DNA from: Zizania palustris
Lineage: Eukaryota; Streptophyta; Magnoliopsida; Poales; Poaceae
NCBI GenBank assembly: GCA_019279435.1
Contig: JAAALK010000286.1
Coordinates: 48,184,289 to 48,248,288 of the forward strand
Direction: 5' to 3'
DNA: 64,000 nt
Position numbers and translations under genes: made by a program
Shown: piece by piece, positions 35,405 through 45,668 of the stretch
Layout of the letters: the number at the start of each line of letters is the position of its first letter
Position numbering within the stretch: the first letter of the stretch is position 1
Notes under the pieces: generated by a model
Told to the model about the DNA's origin: nothing
Database searches by the model: none
The model's input: only the letters and a program-made list of their open reading frames with translations

Positions 35405-36302
35405 CTCGTTCCGTCTTGATATATAGCCATTTGTAAATTTTGGCACTAGTATTAAGAAAGGGATAAAATGATATTAGTAACATTTATTAATGTTTGTAAA
35501 TAGGTAGGGTGTGGGAACTATCATGAATGGAATAAGTAATATTGACTAGTATCGTACTTGTGCTACGTAATGTTGAAAATAAAAAATAATTATATTAGCA
35601 ATACTTCTCCTTCTTTTGAGAATTCGCCTTGGAATTCCGGCTCTTGCGTGAAGACGGCAATGGCAATTTGGTGATCAAAGATCCGATCGGAGCAGTGGCT
35701 AGAGATAGTGGACTTGACGGAGTAGAAGACAAGGACGTATGTGACTGCCAGCGATGAGGGCGGACAATGACAGAGCAAAAATGCACGGTGCAGGCTCGTA
35801 TTTGTGAGGTTATGACTGAAATTGATGGCGAGATTCAGCCATTGACTCCAGATTTTATATGGAGGAATCGGAGAAGGAAAGGAGGCGAGTATGTAAGGGC
35901 ATTCCGAGGTTTCTAAAAGTAATATTATGACATGCATATGTTTCCCATTTATTTATTATTTCTATATAAAATTAATCAAATTATATATATAATCAACATT
36001 TCATATATTAATGATTTCTATATAAAATATATCAGTTTTCATATATTAATAATTATCATATAAAATAGATGCAGGAAAAGGTGATGCGTGAAGAGTGATC
36101 CAATGACTAAGAATTAAGATTAGTTGATAAGTAGTTAGGATTTAATTGATAGTAGATGATATGTGAATAAACAACTTGTCAATTATACAGTAGGCGGATA
36201 AATATGGGTATTATGGAAAGTTTGGGGGAAATCACTTTTGAGTCTAGAAGTTTAGGGTTTAGGATAAAAATGGTTGTATATTGAGACAGATGGAAGATGG
36301 AG
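35405..36302. mobile_element. Mariner/Stowaway-type element, ~0.9 kb, TA-flanked
   Basis: Left end ctcgttccgtcttgatatatagcca and right end tggttgtatattgagacagatggaagatggag are inverted copies, both flanked by TA (35403-35404 and 36303-36304). It is much longer than a usual Stowaway MITE. The core (35610-35920) is GC-richer and could be captured sequence, but neither strand gives a recognisable protein. Confidence 0.65.
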
Positions 36303-37880
36303 TAGACGAGTAGTTTATACTCAGAATGCTTTAAAATTAAAATTATATGTATATATAAGTAAGATTGCTCGTTTCATTTTGTGTTATTTTTTTACTTTTT
36401 AGTCAAATTTATCCAATATTAAATAATTTTAAAGAAAAATATATCATATCAAATAAATACATTATTAATATACAGTAGTATTTTATAGTTGATTTAAAAC
36501 CAATTTAATATTTTGCTTGTCCATACATCAAAATGACTTACAATGAAAGCATTTGGATTATTTTTAGGGTGTGTTTGGTTGAGCCGTAGATTCTAAAAAA
36601 GTTGTTGTGAGCTGTGAACCGTGGAAAAGATGTCGTGAGTTGAGCGGTAGAAAAACTGAGAAACTGTTTGGTTGAAATAGTTGCGGATTTATATTTTAGT
36701 AGTTTATGATGTTTAGTTACATTATTAATGTGTAATTTTAAATGTAAATCATTCTAATCATGAAATTTTGTAATTTTTATATTAAAATTATATATTTTTA
36801 AATTACACTAAAATGATATATTTGACTAAAATTTCACTTTTTCAAATTTTACGTAAACTGATATGTTTTAATAGCATGGTATGTAATATTCATTCAAAAT
36901 TGAACTAAGAAACTATAAAATTTAAATTATACAAGCTATCAAATTTATACTACGAGAATCTACAGATTATGAAAAAGCCGGGTAATCAAAAGTACCGCTT
37001 GTTTCAGATTCCAGCTTGAGTGAGGAAACTGATCGAAAAATCTGAACGAAACTGATCGAAAAATCTTTAAGACATTTGTTAGATGGGATAGATTTTTCGT
37101 GCATCTCATGTTGTGCGCACCGACACATTGGTTGGCTCCTCGATTGTCTTTATTACGGGACCCACAAGTCCGGGTGGGCCCCACCTGAGCAGCTGCCCTG
37201 CACCGACACTGCTAGGAAAGTATGAAGCCTCCCTGTTGGACATGAACGTGAAAAATGTGTGCCGGATTGGATCGATGTATGAGCATTTCTCATTGCGTGA
37301 CAATTTGAGTAGTAGCAAAAGGTATTTAGTTAACTAACATACTGAGATATATAATAGGCACTCCTAATTAACTAGACATAATGACTTTCTTTAGTTGTTA
37401 AGCCCATCTGATCTTGGTGATGAGAGCAGAAGTCGTAGTGCCTTTGCTAGCTGCTAACATAAAGTCTGTTTGATTGGCAGCCATAATTTGCCAGGCGAGG
37501 AAAAACAACACCACACTTTGGCCACCTTTTTTAACTTAAAAAAATGTGACAAAGTGTGACGACTACAGTTATCACTATCACACTTGTGGCGTGATAAATT
37601 GTGGCTGTCAACTAAACATACTCATAAGCACTTGCAGATCTAGAAGCTCACGTTCGATATAGCTTGTGATGAAGGCACACCTGAGAGCTTTCACGGTTGA
37701 TTACGTACACTTGCTGTGGCATAATTAAGTGAGTGCTATTAATTTAATCACTTGCTTAATCACGCGCCATTATCTTCACTCCTCACACGTCTAGTCTGAA
37801 CACGCTTTCCTTGGTCTTACTCTCAACCATCCAAGCCTTTGACCCCAGTTTGACCACTCCCGTCCACGCGCCCCCGAGCC
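36303..37880. other. AT-rich spacer and upstream region of the GT8 gene
   Basis: 36570-36960 starts like a MITE (ggtgtgtttggttgagccg) without a found partner end. A GC-richer piece at 37110-37260 has no protein match. 37690-37880 should hold the promoter of the next gene. Confidence 0.45.
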
Positions 37881-37881
37881 C

Positions 37882-37889
37882 ATATATAA
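37882..37889 (+). promoter_or_regulatory. TATA box of the GT8 gene
   Basis: The sequence catatataaacc gives a near-consensus TATATAAA, 71 bases before the ATG. This predicts a leader of about 45 bases. Confidence 0.75.
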
Positions 37890-37959
37890 ACCGCGCGCGC
37901 GGCGCTCACACACGCAAACGCAACCACACACGAGCATTTGCTTGGCCGATCTAGCGAAG

Positions 37960-39006
37960 ATGTCGCGCGCTCCTCTCGTCGTCTTGGTACTGTGCGCGGT
38001 GGTGGTGGCGGCGATGGCGGAGTACAGGGAGGCTCCGCACTTCACAAACTCGGCGGCGGCGCGGTGCCCGCCGCCGCTGCCGGCGACGGACTCGGACGCG
38101 GCGTGCTCGCCGCACGCGGCGGTGCACGTGGCCATGACGCTGGACGAGTCGTACCTGAGGGGCACCATGGCCGCCGTGCTCTCCGTCCTGCGCCACGCGT
38201 CGTGCCCGGAGTCCGTGCACTTCCACTTCCTGGCAGCTGCCGGCTCCTCGCCGTCGTCTTCGGCGGCTGTGCAGGAGCTGAAGGACACCGTCCGCGCGTC
38301 GTTCCCGTCGCTGGCGTTCCGGGTATACCCGTTCGACGAGTCACGCGTCGCGGGGCTCATCTCTACCTCCATCCGCGGCGCGCTCGACCGCCCGCTCAAC
38401 TACGCGCGGTCCTACCTCGCCTCCACGCTGCCGTCCTGCGTGCGCCGCGTCGTGTACCTTGACTCCGACGTCGTCCTCGCCGACGACATCGCGTCGCTGG
38501 CCGCGACACCGCTCCCGGGGGAGACGGCGGTCGCGGCGCCCGAGTACTGCGGCGCCAACTTCACCGCCTACTTCACGCCGGGGTTCTGGGCGAGCCCGGC
38601 GTTGTCGGCGACATTCGCGGGGCGGCGAGCGTGCTACTTCAACACGGGTGTCATGGTGCTCGACCTCGCGCGGTGGCGGCGCGCCGGCTACACGGCGCAG
38701 ATCGAGGAGTGGATGGAGCTGCAGAAGAGGGTGCGCATCTACGAGCTGGGCTCGCTGCCGCCGTTCCTGCTCGTGTTCGCCGGTCGCATCACCGCAGTGA
38801 ACCACCGCTGGAACCAGCACGGCCTCGGCGGGGACAACTACCGCGGCCTCTGCCGCGGGCTGCACGCCGGGCCGGTGAGCCTGCTGCACTGGAGCGGCAA
38901 GGGGAAGCCGTGGGACAGGCTCGACGCCGGACGGCCGTGCCCGCTCGACTCCGTCTGGTCAAAATACGACCTTCTCCGGCCGGCCGCCGGGATCGAGAGC
39001 TCGTGA
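37960..39006 (+). CDS. GT8-family galacturonosyltransferase-like (GATL) protein (348 aa)
   Basis: Intronless. The ATG at 37960 is chosen because the upstream extension of the frame begins only at TTG. Residues 1-20 (MSRAPLVVLVLCAVVVAAMA) form a signal peptide or anchor, followed by the GATL-style EYREAPHFTN. The GT8 fold shows as HVAMTLDESYLRGTMAAVLS, the metal-binding DxD in VVYLDSDVVLADD (D168, D170), CYFNTGVMVLDLARWRRAGY, and the C-terminal HxxGxxKPW as HWSGKGKPW (H310). GATL proteins lack the long stem of GAUTs and act in the Golgi on pectin or xylan precursors; their reaction is less firmly shown than for GAUT1. Length (about 350) and lack of introns are family-typical. GC is extreme, as in other intact grass genes. 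Confidence 0.95.
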   Translation: MSRAPLVVLVLCAVVVAAMAEYREAPHFTNSAAARCPPPLPATDSDAACSPHAAVHVAMTLDESYLRGTMAAVLSVLRHASCPESVHFHFLAAAGSSPSSSAAVQELKDTVRASFPSLAFRVYPFDESRVAGLISTSIRGALDRPLNYARSYLASTLPSCVRRVVYLDSDVVLADDIASLAATPLPGETAVAAPEYCGANFTAYFTPGFWASPALSATFAGRRACYFNTGVMVLDLARWRRAGYTAQIEEWMELQKRVRIYELGSLPPFLLVFAGRITAVNHRWNQHGLGGDNYRGLCRGLHAGPVSLLHWSGKGKPWDRLDAGRPCPLDSVWSKYDLLRPAAGIESS

Positions 39007-39132
39007 TCGTCAACTCGATCGAGCGCTCGCTTTTTTTTTGCTTGGTTGAGAAGCATGTGTTGGTTCTTTTGTTGCTTTACATGTTCATAGATCATCAGAA
39101 TGTTTATGCCAAGTGTAAATATTGTTTTGAGG

Positions 39133-39138
39133 AATAAA
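39133..39138 (+). terminator. Poly(A) signal of the GT8 gene
   Basis: AATAAA 127 bases after the stop codon, in a T-rich 3' flank. Confidence 0.55.
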
Positions 39139-41509
39139 CAGAGATGATTTCAGTTTTTCAATTCCAAATCTCGAGTTTTAAATTTAAATCATTTTGCCTC
39201 TTGCACTGTTGGTTTTTCAAATTTGCTTTGTCTCTGTTTCGCTAAGCAGTGTAAATAATCCACAGTTGCTACTTGCTAGCATAGTAGGGCAAGGAAAATG
39301 CTTTCAGTAACCGATCTTTAATCACGCTGATTGTGCATTTTTTCTTGTTGTTTTCATTCAATTTGGCAATTTTTAACACTTAAATTACAAGCTATTTGTT
39401 TAGTTAAAGCCTATATTCTTTTGTGCTCCCCACTAATCTTGGGCTTAATTTGCAGTGAAAGCTCGTTTTTAGCGTGAAGAGGGAGAGTGATTGTCGGATT
39501 AACTGATGCGACTGATGCGACGGCGCCCCTTTAATTCCCTTTTGTTTTTAAGAGCTTTTTTTTATCTTTGTGCTTCCGTGCCGAGCTCTACTTATTTTTA
39601 CTTATATTTTATTAGGTACAATTAGTATATGTATGTTTGTTTCAGTTTTTAATAGCATTGTCAAAATAAACTGTTCATGTTTTAGATCTGAATTATGAGA
39701 ATAAGATATTGTAAAATCTAGAAATAAAATAAAATTCATAAGCTAAAAACATCAACTTATCTAGATTCTTACCGAGACAACCTAGCTATTCAGACTTGTT
39801 AGTTAGATATTTAGGGTTCGTTTGTTTTAGCTTCTGGTAATTAGATATTATTAGTGGCTAGCTAGTCTGAGTAGCTAAATAGTTTGCCTATTTATCTCAT
39901 GAGAATATGGAAAAACTGATGTTTTTCTGTTTCTATATTCTAGTTCATTTACGGATTCTATAGCTACTGATGCTTTCACCGGCATTTGGCAAACATGTAG
40001 TCCGTTTCTGATTCAATTACTACCTTAATTTGGTTACAATTTTAGAAGCAACCTTTGGTTACAACCTGTCCAATTGTCATGGCTTGACAATAAATGGCAA
40101 CTTTGCTTTTGCTCCATGCGTTCAAAATTGACTCAAACTATTGACCGGTCTGACTTTTTGACCAATTAGTCTTAGAGTTTTTAAAAATTAGTATCAAATT
40201 GATTATAAAACATTTGAATAACGTTTTGTATATTTTTTTAAAAAATAAATTATATAGAAGTTTAAAATAGGAGGCGCACGTGGATTGGGAGCCAAAACAC
40301 TCAGAACAGGGCCGATTAGTCTTACACAACTATAATAGATCAAATTAATTATTTTTTACAAGCAAAACAACCGATTAAATCGTCAAAGTCTAGTTTTAAT
40401 TAAAGAGCATTTCATTCACACAGCTACACGAGAGCTTGAACAAGCTGAATTTCTCCCTCTAGAAAAAAGCTAAATTTGATCCAATTACATATTTTTTATT
40501 AATTTAACATCTATCTACCTTTTCCATTTTTATATTATTATCCTGAATATTGTAATTCTATGTTTATTTTAGTTTAGAATTATAATAATCTAATTTATTG
40601 GTTACAGTAAACTTATTACAATATTTAACTCATATTATAGTAATCAAATATCTATTATACTTTCATAAAAAATACTTATGTTCATCTTTTACTTAAATCT
40701 TTGTAATCAAATATCTATATGAACTCTTTATTTTAAGGATACTAATTACATAATTACATTATCTTCTTCCCGATTATTATAATACAACTTTGTAATCCAA
40801 AGGTGAAACATGACCTAATACTGGTATTACTATTGTTGTTAGTGTTATTGCTTTAGGCTACAGTGCGATTAAAAGGGTAAAAAAATGGTTTTTTTTGGGG
40901 GTCAAGCTGATCTGATCCGGACGCTGTGTCGTCGGGGTGGGCCACCACATGATTGCGCCGTCGTCGAGTTGGTGAGGAATCCTACCACGCGCGGCCGATC
41001 GAGGTGGCGCGGTGGCGGTGCAGATGGCGGATGGCCGTTACGCCTGCACTTTTGGAGGCCATCACTCTGCTCTGCTCTGCTCTGCTCTGCTCTATCTTCG
41101 CCCGCTGCCTTTCCCGATTTGATTCCTCGCGCGGTGGCATCTCCACTACATCTCATCTCATCCCTTCCCGATCTCTCTCTCTAGTCTCTCTCTCTCTCTC
41201 TTTCTCTCTGCTTCTTTTCTTGGACTTGACCTGCGGGGAACGAACGGCGCTCGCCGGCCGCCGCGAGCTTGGAAGGAGAGCGGCCGTGTCTGTCCGTCTT
41301 ACCACCGGGAAATTATGGCCAAGGTTGCGCCGTTTTTTTTCGGATAGATGGCCGGAGTCGTCCTCTCGGTCGCCGGTGCCGGCCACGATGGCGGCGGCCT
41401 GTAGAATACAAGCCGCGAGCGTGAAGGCCGACCGTTGGATCGGCTTGTTGATTGGGACGCTGCAGATCTTCGATCTGCCGAGTGGCTGTCGGTAACCGGT
41501 TAAACCGGC
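39139..41509. other. AT-rich intergenic, then GC-rich island without a gene
   Basis: 39140-40870 is AT-rich, with MITE-like scraps near 39820. 40890-41500 is GC-rich with pyrimidine repeats and frames on both strands, none protein-like. It resembles the promoter and leader of a lost gene. Confidence 0.45.
41064..41092. repeat. (CTCTG)n microsatellite
   Basis: About five copies of ctctg, followed 85 bases on by a (ct)n run at about 41176-41208. Confidence 0.85.
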
Positions 41510-42013
41510 TGTTGGGATCCACGTGATAAATACTGAAGTACTTCGTTCGAAAGGTAAATGAGGCTGAAGCTTCACTCTTTAGAAACGCAGACGATTGACA
41601 AGTCTCTACTGAAGAGAGCTTTTCCGGTGGATCATAGGCCGAAGGGTCCAGCGAGGCTCCGATTAAGAAGAACTCCTCTAAGAGTTTCCTCCCGAAGGGG
41701 CGTCGTCAGGACGGATTGAACATCTGCTTTATCTAAATATTCACACGATTTTTTACCTTTTTAGACCTATGGATGTCAAAGAACAATGTTCTCTATGACG
41801 GTTGTAACTAGAGGTAAAATAATTTTTTCCTTATATATTTTTGTCTATAAATACCCTCTCTTTACTGAGGTATAGACATCGAATTCAGAAATAATCAATA
41901 GACACTCCGAATTATCCTCGGCTATTATCCTATTCAGAGACCGCAAACAATCATCTCACAAGATAACTTTTCGTGGTTATTTAAACATGTTAGTGTAATC
42001 TTTTACGTCAACA
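41510..42013. mobile_element. Solo LTR, 504 bp, TSD CCGGC
   Basis: Begins TGTTGGGATCC and ends ...ttacgtcaaca, an LTR with TGTTG...CAACA termini. It is flanked exactly by the 5-base direct repeat CCGGC (41505-41509 and 42014-42018). A TATA-like 'tctataaatacc' (about 41855) fits the LTR promoter. No internal retroelement DNA adjoins it, so it is the scar of LTR-LTR recombination. Confidence 0.9.
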
Positions 42014-42633
42014 CCGGCGAACAGGTTTCAGTAAACATCTAGTTTGATTTGGAATTTAAATTTAAATTTTGTTTTTTTTAATTTTTTTTATAAAAACATA
42101 TAATTATTATGATTTGTGAATAGTTTTTGTGATTTTTTAAAAAAATATATTTAGAATAGTTTTGCAAATCAACCATATTAGTTTAAAAATGGGTATGCCT
42201 AACTTTGCCTTTTTCACGAAAACGACATTAAATTTACGATGTTCTATCATTTAATTCATAAAAAATAGTAAATTTCAAAAAAAAATTATTTTTTATCAAT
42301 ATATCATAAATTTCCTTTACATTCGTAAAATTTTAAAGATTGTTTTATATTTTTCATAATTTTATGAATTTTGTTGCATATTCTAGGACTTTTTCTAATT
42401 TTCTAAATTTATTTAGAACTTATCGGCTTTAGACAAAAACTAACTAATTACTAACGCCAAACAAGCAGACGGTTACTATCATTTCAAACCAAACCGAGTG
42501 GTATCTAACTGTTTAATTCGTCTGTACGTACGAAAAATTTGAATCCAAACTTTAGAATCTGAATTTTGGCCCGTTTTCGTGGCTAAAATTGTTCCCTCCT
42601 GCTAGCAGCTAACTTAACTTTACCAATATTAAG

Positions 42634-42955
42634 TAGGTGTTTGGTTCCATGGACTAAAGTTTAGTTTGTATCATATCAGATATTTGTATTTGAACGAACG
42701 TGAACTAATTATAAAAATAATTGCCGGAGCATTATTCACGAGATGAATTTATTAAACTTAATTAATCCATAATTAGCAATGTTTAATGCAATGTCACATT
42801 ATCAAATCAAGACGTGATTAGGCTTATTAGATTCGTCTTGTAAATAGTTCACCGACTATGAATAAATTTTATAAACAGTCTATATTTAATACTCTAAAAT
42901 AATATCTAAATATCCAATATGATGAGACTAAATTTTTAAACTAAAAAACCAAACG
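42634..42955. mobile_element. Tourist-like MITE, same family as 14.5 kb
   Basis: Left end aggtgtttggttccatggac and right end aaaaaaccaaacggcac are inverted. The interior shares 'aactaattataaaaataattg' and 'gcttattagattcgtct' with the other copies. The target duplication is not clean. Confidence 0.75.
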
Positions 42956-43266
42956 GCACGATAAGATGATAAGATGCACACTAATTTCTTGCGAAAAAAG
43001 AGAACACACTGTTTTCTTTGCACAACATGCAATGCTTTTCTTTTTCTTTGAGAGAGAGAGAGAGGGGCAGTGGTAGTGTGCTACTTCGTTATCAGATTGC
43101 GAGGGTTCCAAAGTCCCAACTTGCAAATTGCTAAATGCCCAAATGCGTATATGTGATTGACGGATGAGCACAAGGCTCACTCAGCTAACGTAGTAGAAGT
43201 AGCTTCCATGTTAAGCTGACTCGGCTCAGCTCAGCTCAGCTCGGTTTGGCTTTGCCGATAAAAGCA

Positions 43267-43619
43267 TTCTCAACCAAGAAATTATCTAGTAGTTTCTATA
43301 CATGTCATGTCACTAAGAAATTAGTGATAGAAACTTACTCTCACAATGCATGGTTTCTTGTTTCTATTTATTTTTCTCTCTTTTGCCCAATCATAAACAA
43401 GTGAGCCCCATCTATAGAAACTACTACCATCTCCCAATGCATGTAGAGTGGTTTCTTCATCCTTGGTATTAGTGATAGAAACCATTTCTTGCATGAGAAA
43501 CCATTTCCTCAACTTTTCTCCTCTTTCCTCATTAACTCTCATGCCACATCAGATTTTTGCTTATGTGGACTACTATTTAATGTTATAGAAACCATCCTAG
43601 TCATTGCATTGAAGATGCC
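43267..43619. mobile_element. MITE flanked by TAAAAGC
   Basis: Left 'cattctcaacc' and right 'gcattgaagatgccc' are short inverted ends. TAAAAGC borders both sides. The interior has repeated 'agtgatagaaac' and 'gtttctat' words and 'catgccacatcagatttttgctta', shared with the nested insertion at 21.8 kb. Confidence 0.6.
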
Positions 43620-45380
43620 CTAAAAGCTTTCGGTTCAGCCCGTGTAAAAACCACCAGCCCAAAGAAAACCCGAAAAGAGCTCAGGGGCATCACGCGCCGG
43701 AAAGAGTCACCTTCAATACTGTTTGGACTTACTTTATACCCAGCAGTTTGGTGGGCATTCGGTCGCAATGTTCAGCTATTTCGGTCCTAAAAAAGTTGGG
43801 CATTTAAAACTAAATTGGTCCAGTTTTAATCGTAAGTTAAGCTAAACATTTTTTTCTTATATTTCGAAAAAAAAAATTAAAGTGGTGGAGCAGAGCCTAA
43901 CCAACTTCAAGTGCTCCACTTCAAAAACATGCCTACGTTATGTTGCGTAGAAGCCATTTTGCATCCATCCTTCGAAACAAACTATATGATATGATAGATC
44001 TAGCTAGCTATACCCACAAAAAACAAACAAAACTGTAAGATATATTAAGGATATAAAACAATAAAATATCTAAATAACCCAAGAGTGAAGATATTTATGA
44101 TCTCATGCAAAGCAGAAAAAGGAAACAATGCAAGGCATGGAGTTGCTTTTCAAAACTTAAAAAAAGGTAAAAAAACATCTTTGCATGAGGACAGTCTAAA
44201 CACTACGATATTCTCTCGAGTATTTAATAATCTCTCGCACAAAAAAATTGATGTGGCAAACAAATTAATGAAAAAAGATAATAAAATGAAGAAATTATAT
44301 CTAAACTAAGACACCGTGTTGTTATAACATCCAAGACAAAAACAGAAATGGATTGGCCGGGAGGTGGAGATATAAATGAGAGAAATATATAAGATTATCC
44401 ACTACATGGACTTTAGAGGAGGTCATAAGCTCCTAAAATTAGCCATATGCATTGGAATAATCCATGAGCTTCCATAAGTTTATGGGTACCCATATGGCTA
44501 TATAGTCTAGCTATAAGTGATAAAAAACCATATATCTTCTCTATTTCCCATAGAAAAAAGCTGAATGAGATGCTTGGGCCATGAGCCAAAGGAAAAATTA
44601 TTTTTAATTAGAATGTGTGTTTGTCCTTGATGAGCATGAGTATTACATAAGGTAGTATGGTGGATTTGGAGTTTAGGGTTTATGGGACAAAATTACATAA
44701 GTTGTTATATTTGGGACAAAATTTAAATGATAAAAATTGTTGTATTTTAGGATGAGGGGAGTACAAATATACTGAAATGCAACTATGTTTTAGAAGTACA
44801 TACATAGTTGCAAAGTATTTACATTCCATTTTAGATAGCCTCACATGGAATAGAGTTATATATATATATATATATATATTAGTTTATAATTAAGTGGAAA
44901 ATCGATTAGTCCGATTTACTTATCTCGATGTAATATACTTTTCTCTATTCGATTTTGATTTGTACCTAAAAAAATAAAAAATTCAACTTTAATCTATGTA
45001 TTACTCCATCAACTTATCAAAGCATATATAACTATTTGGGTTTTGCACAACTATTCAATGCATCATTATTCTAAAAAAAGCAATATCGCGAGTTACAACG
45101 GGAAAACAAAACGATATATTCATATTTTTGCACCGATGGATGATGGAAATTATGTTTTTTTGGTCGCAGTGCCACGCCCTAATGCAGGTATAATGGAAAT
45201 GAACGGAACTACAATCCATTCCATTAAGATAGATCAGGATTCAGTTTAAAATATCAGTTAGAGTTAATACACGGAGAATGAACATAATTACTGTTTTAAC
45301 AAACAAAAACAAACCCTAAACATGATGCCTTTGTCCAGTTGTTAGTTAGCCCGTAAGCCGACAGGTATGATGTGTCAGTC
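43620..45380. other. AT-rich intergenic, no gene
   Basis: Contains an (at)n run near 44853-44879. Frames at 44085-44309 and 45043-45249 are Lys/Asn-rich or random and unsupported. The last part leads into the ankyrin-TPR gene. Confidence 0.5.
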
Positions 45381-45668
45381 GAGTTTAAAGTTCAAACAGG
45401 TTTCCGTGCGGGTTACGCCAGTCGCCAGTCGCCACTCGCCAGGGTGCCGCGTAGCGGAACACACTCCCGAGCCTGCTCCCCTCCCCCATCACAACCGTCC
45501 GTAGTTACACGTGTCAGCCGATCGCACCCTTGCGCCCTTCTCTCTCCTACCCTCAGCTCGCGCCGCCTTCCCGCTGCCATTAAAAGCAGGAGGCGCGCGA
45601 CCTGGAAGACACAGACACCGCCTCATCCCCCAACACACACAAAAATCCCATTCTCCGAGTGGTGATCC

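Noticed and set aside
37791..38889. Long frames antisense to and overlapping the GT8 gene
   Set aside because: Shadow frames of a very GC-rich true gene; the plus-strand frame has the GT8 motifs.
40953..41495. 180-codon frame in a GC-rich island
   Set aside because: Rich in translated CT repeats (SLSLVSLSLSFSLLL); looks like promoter or leader sequence, not protein.
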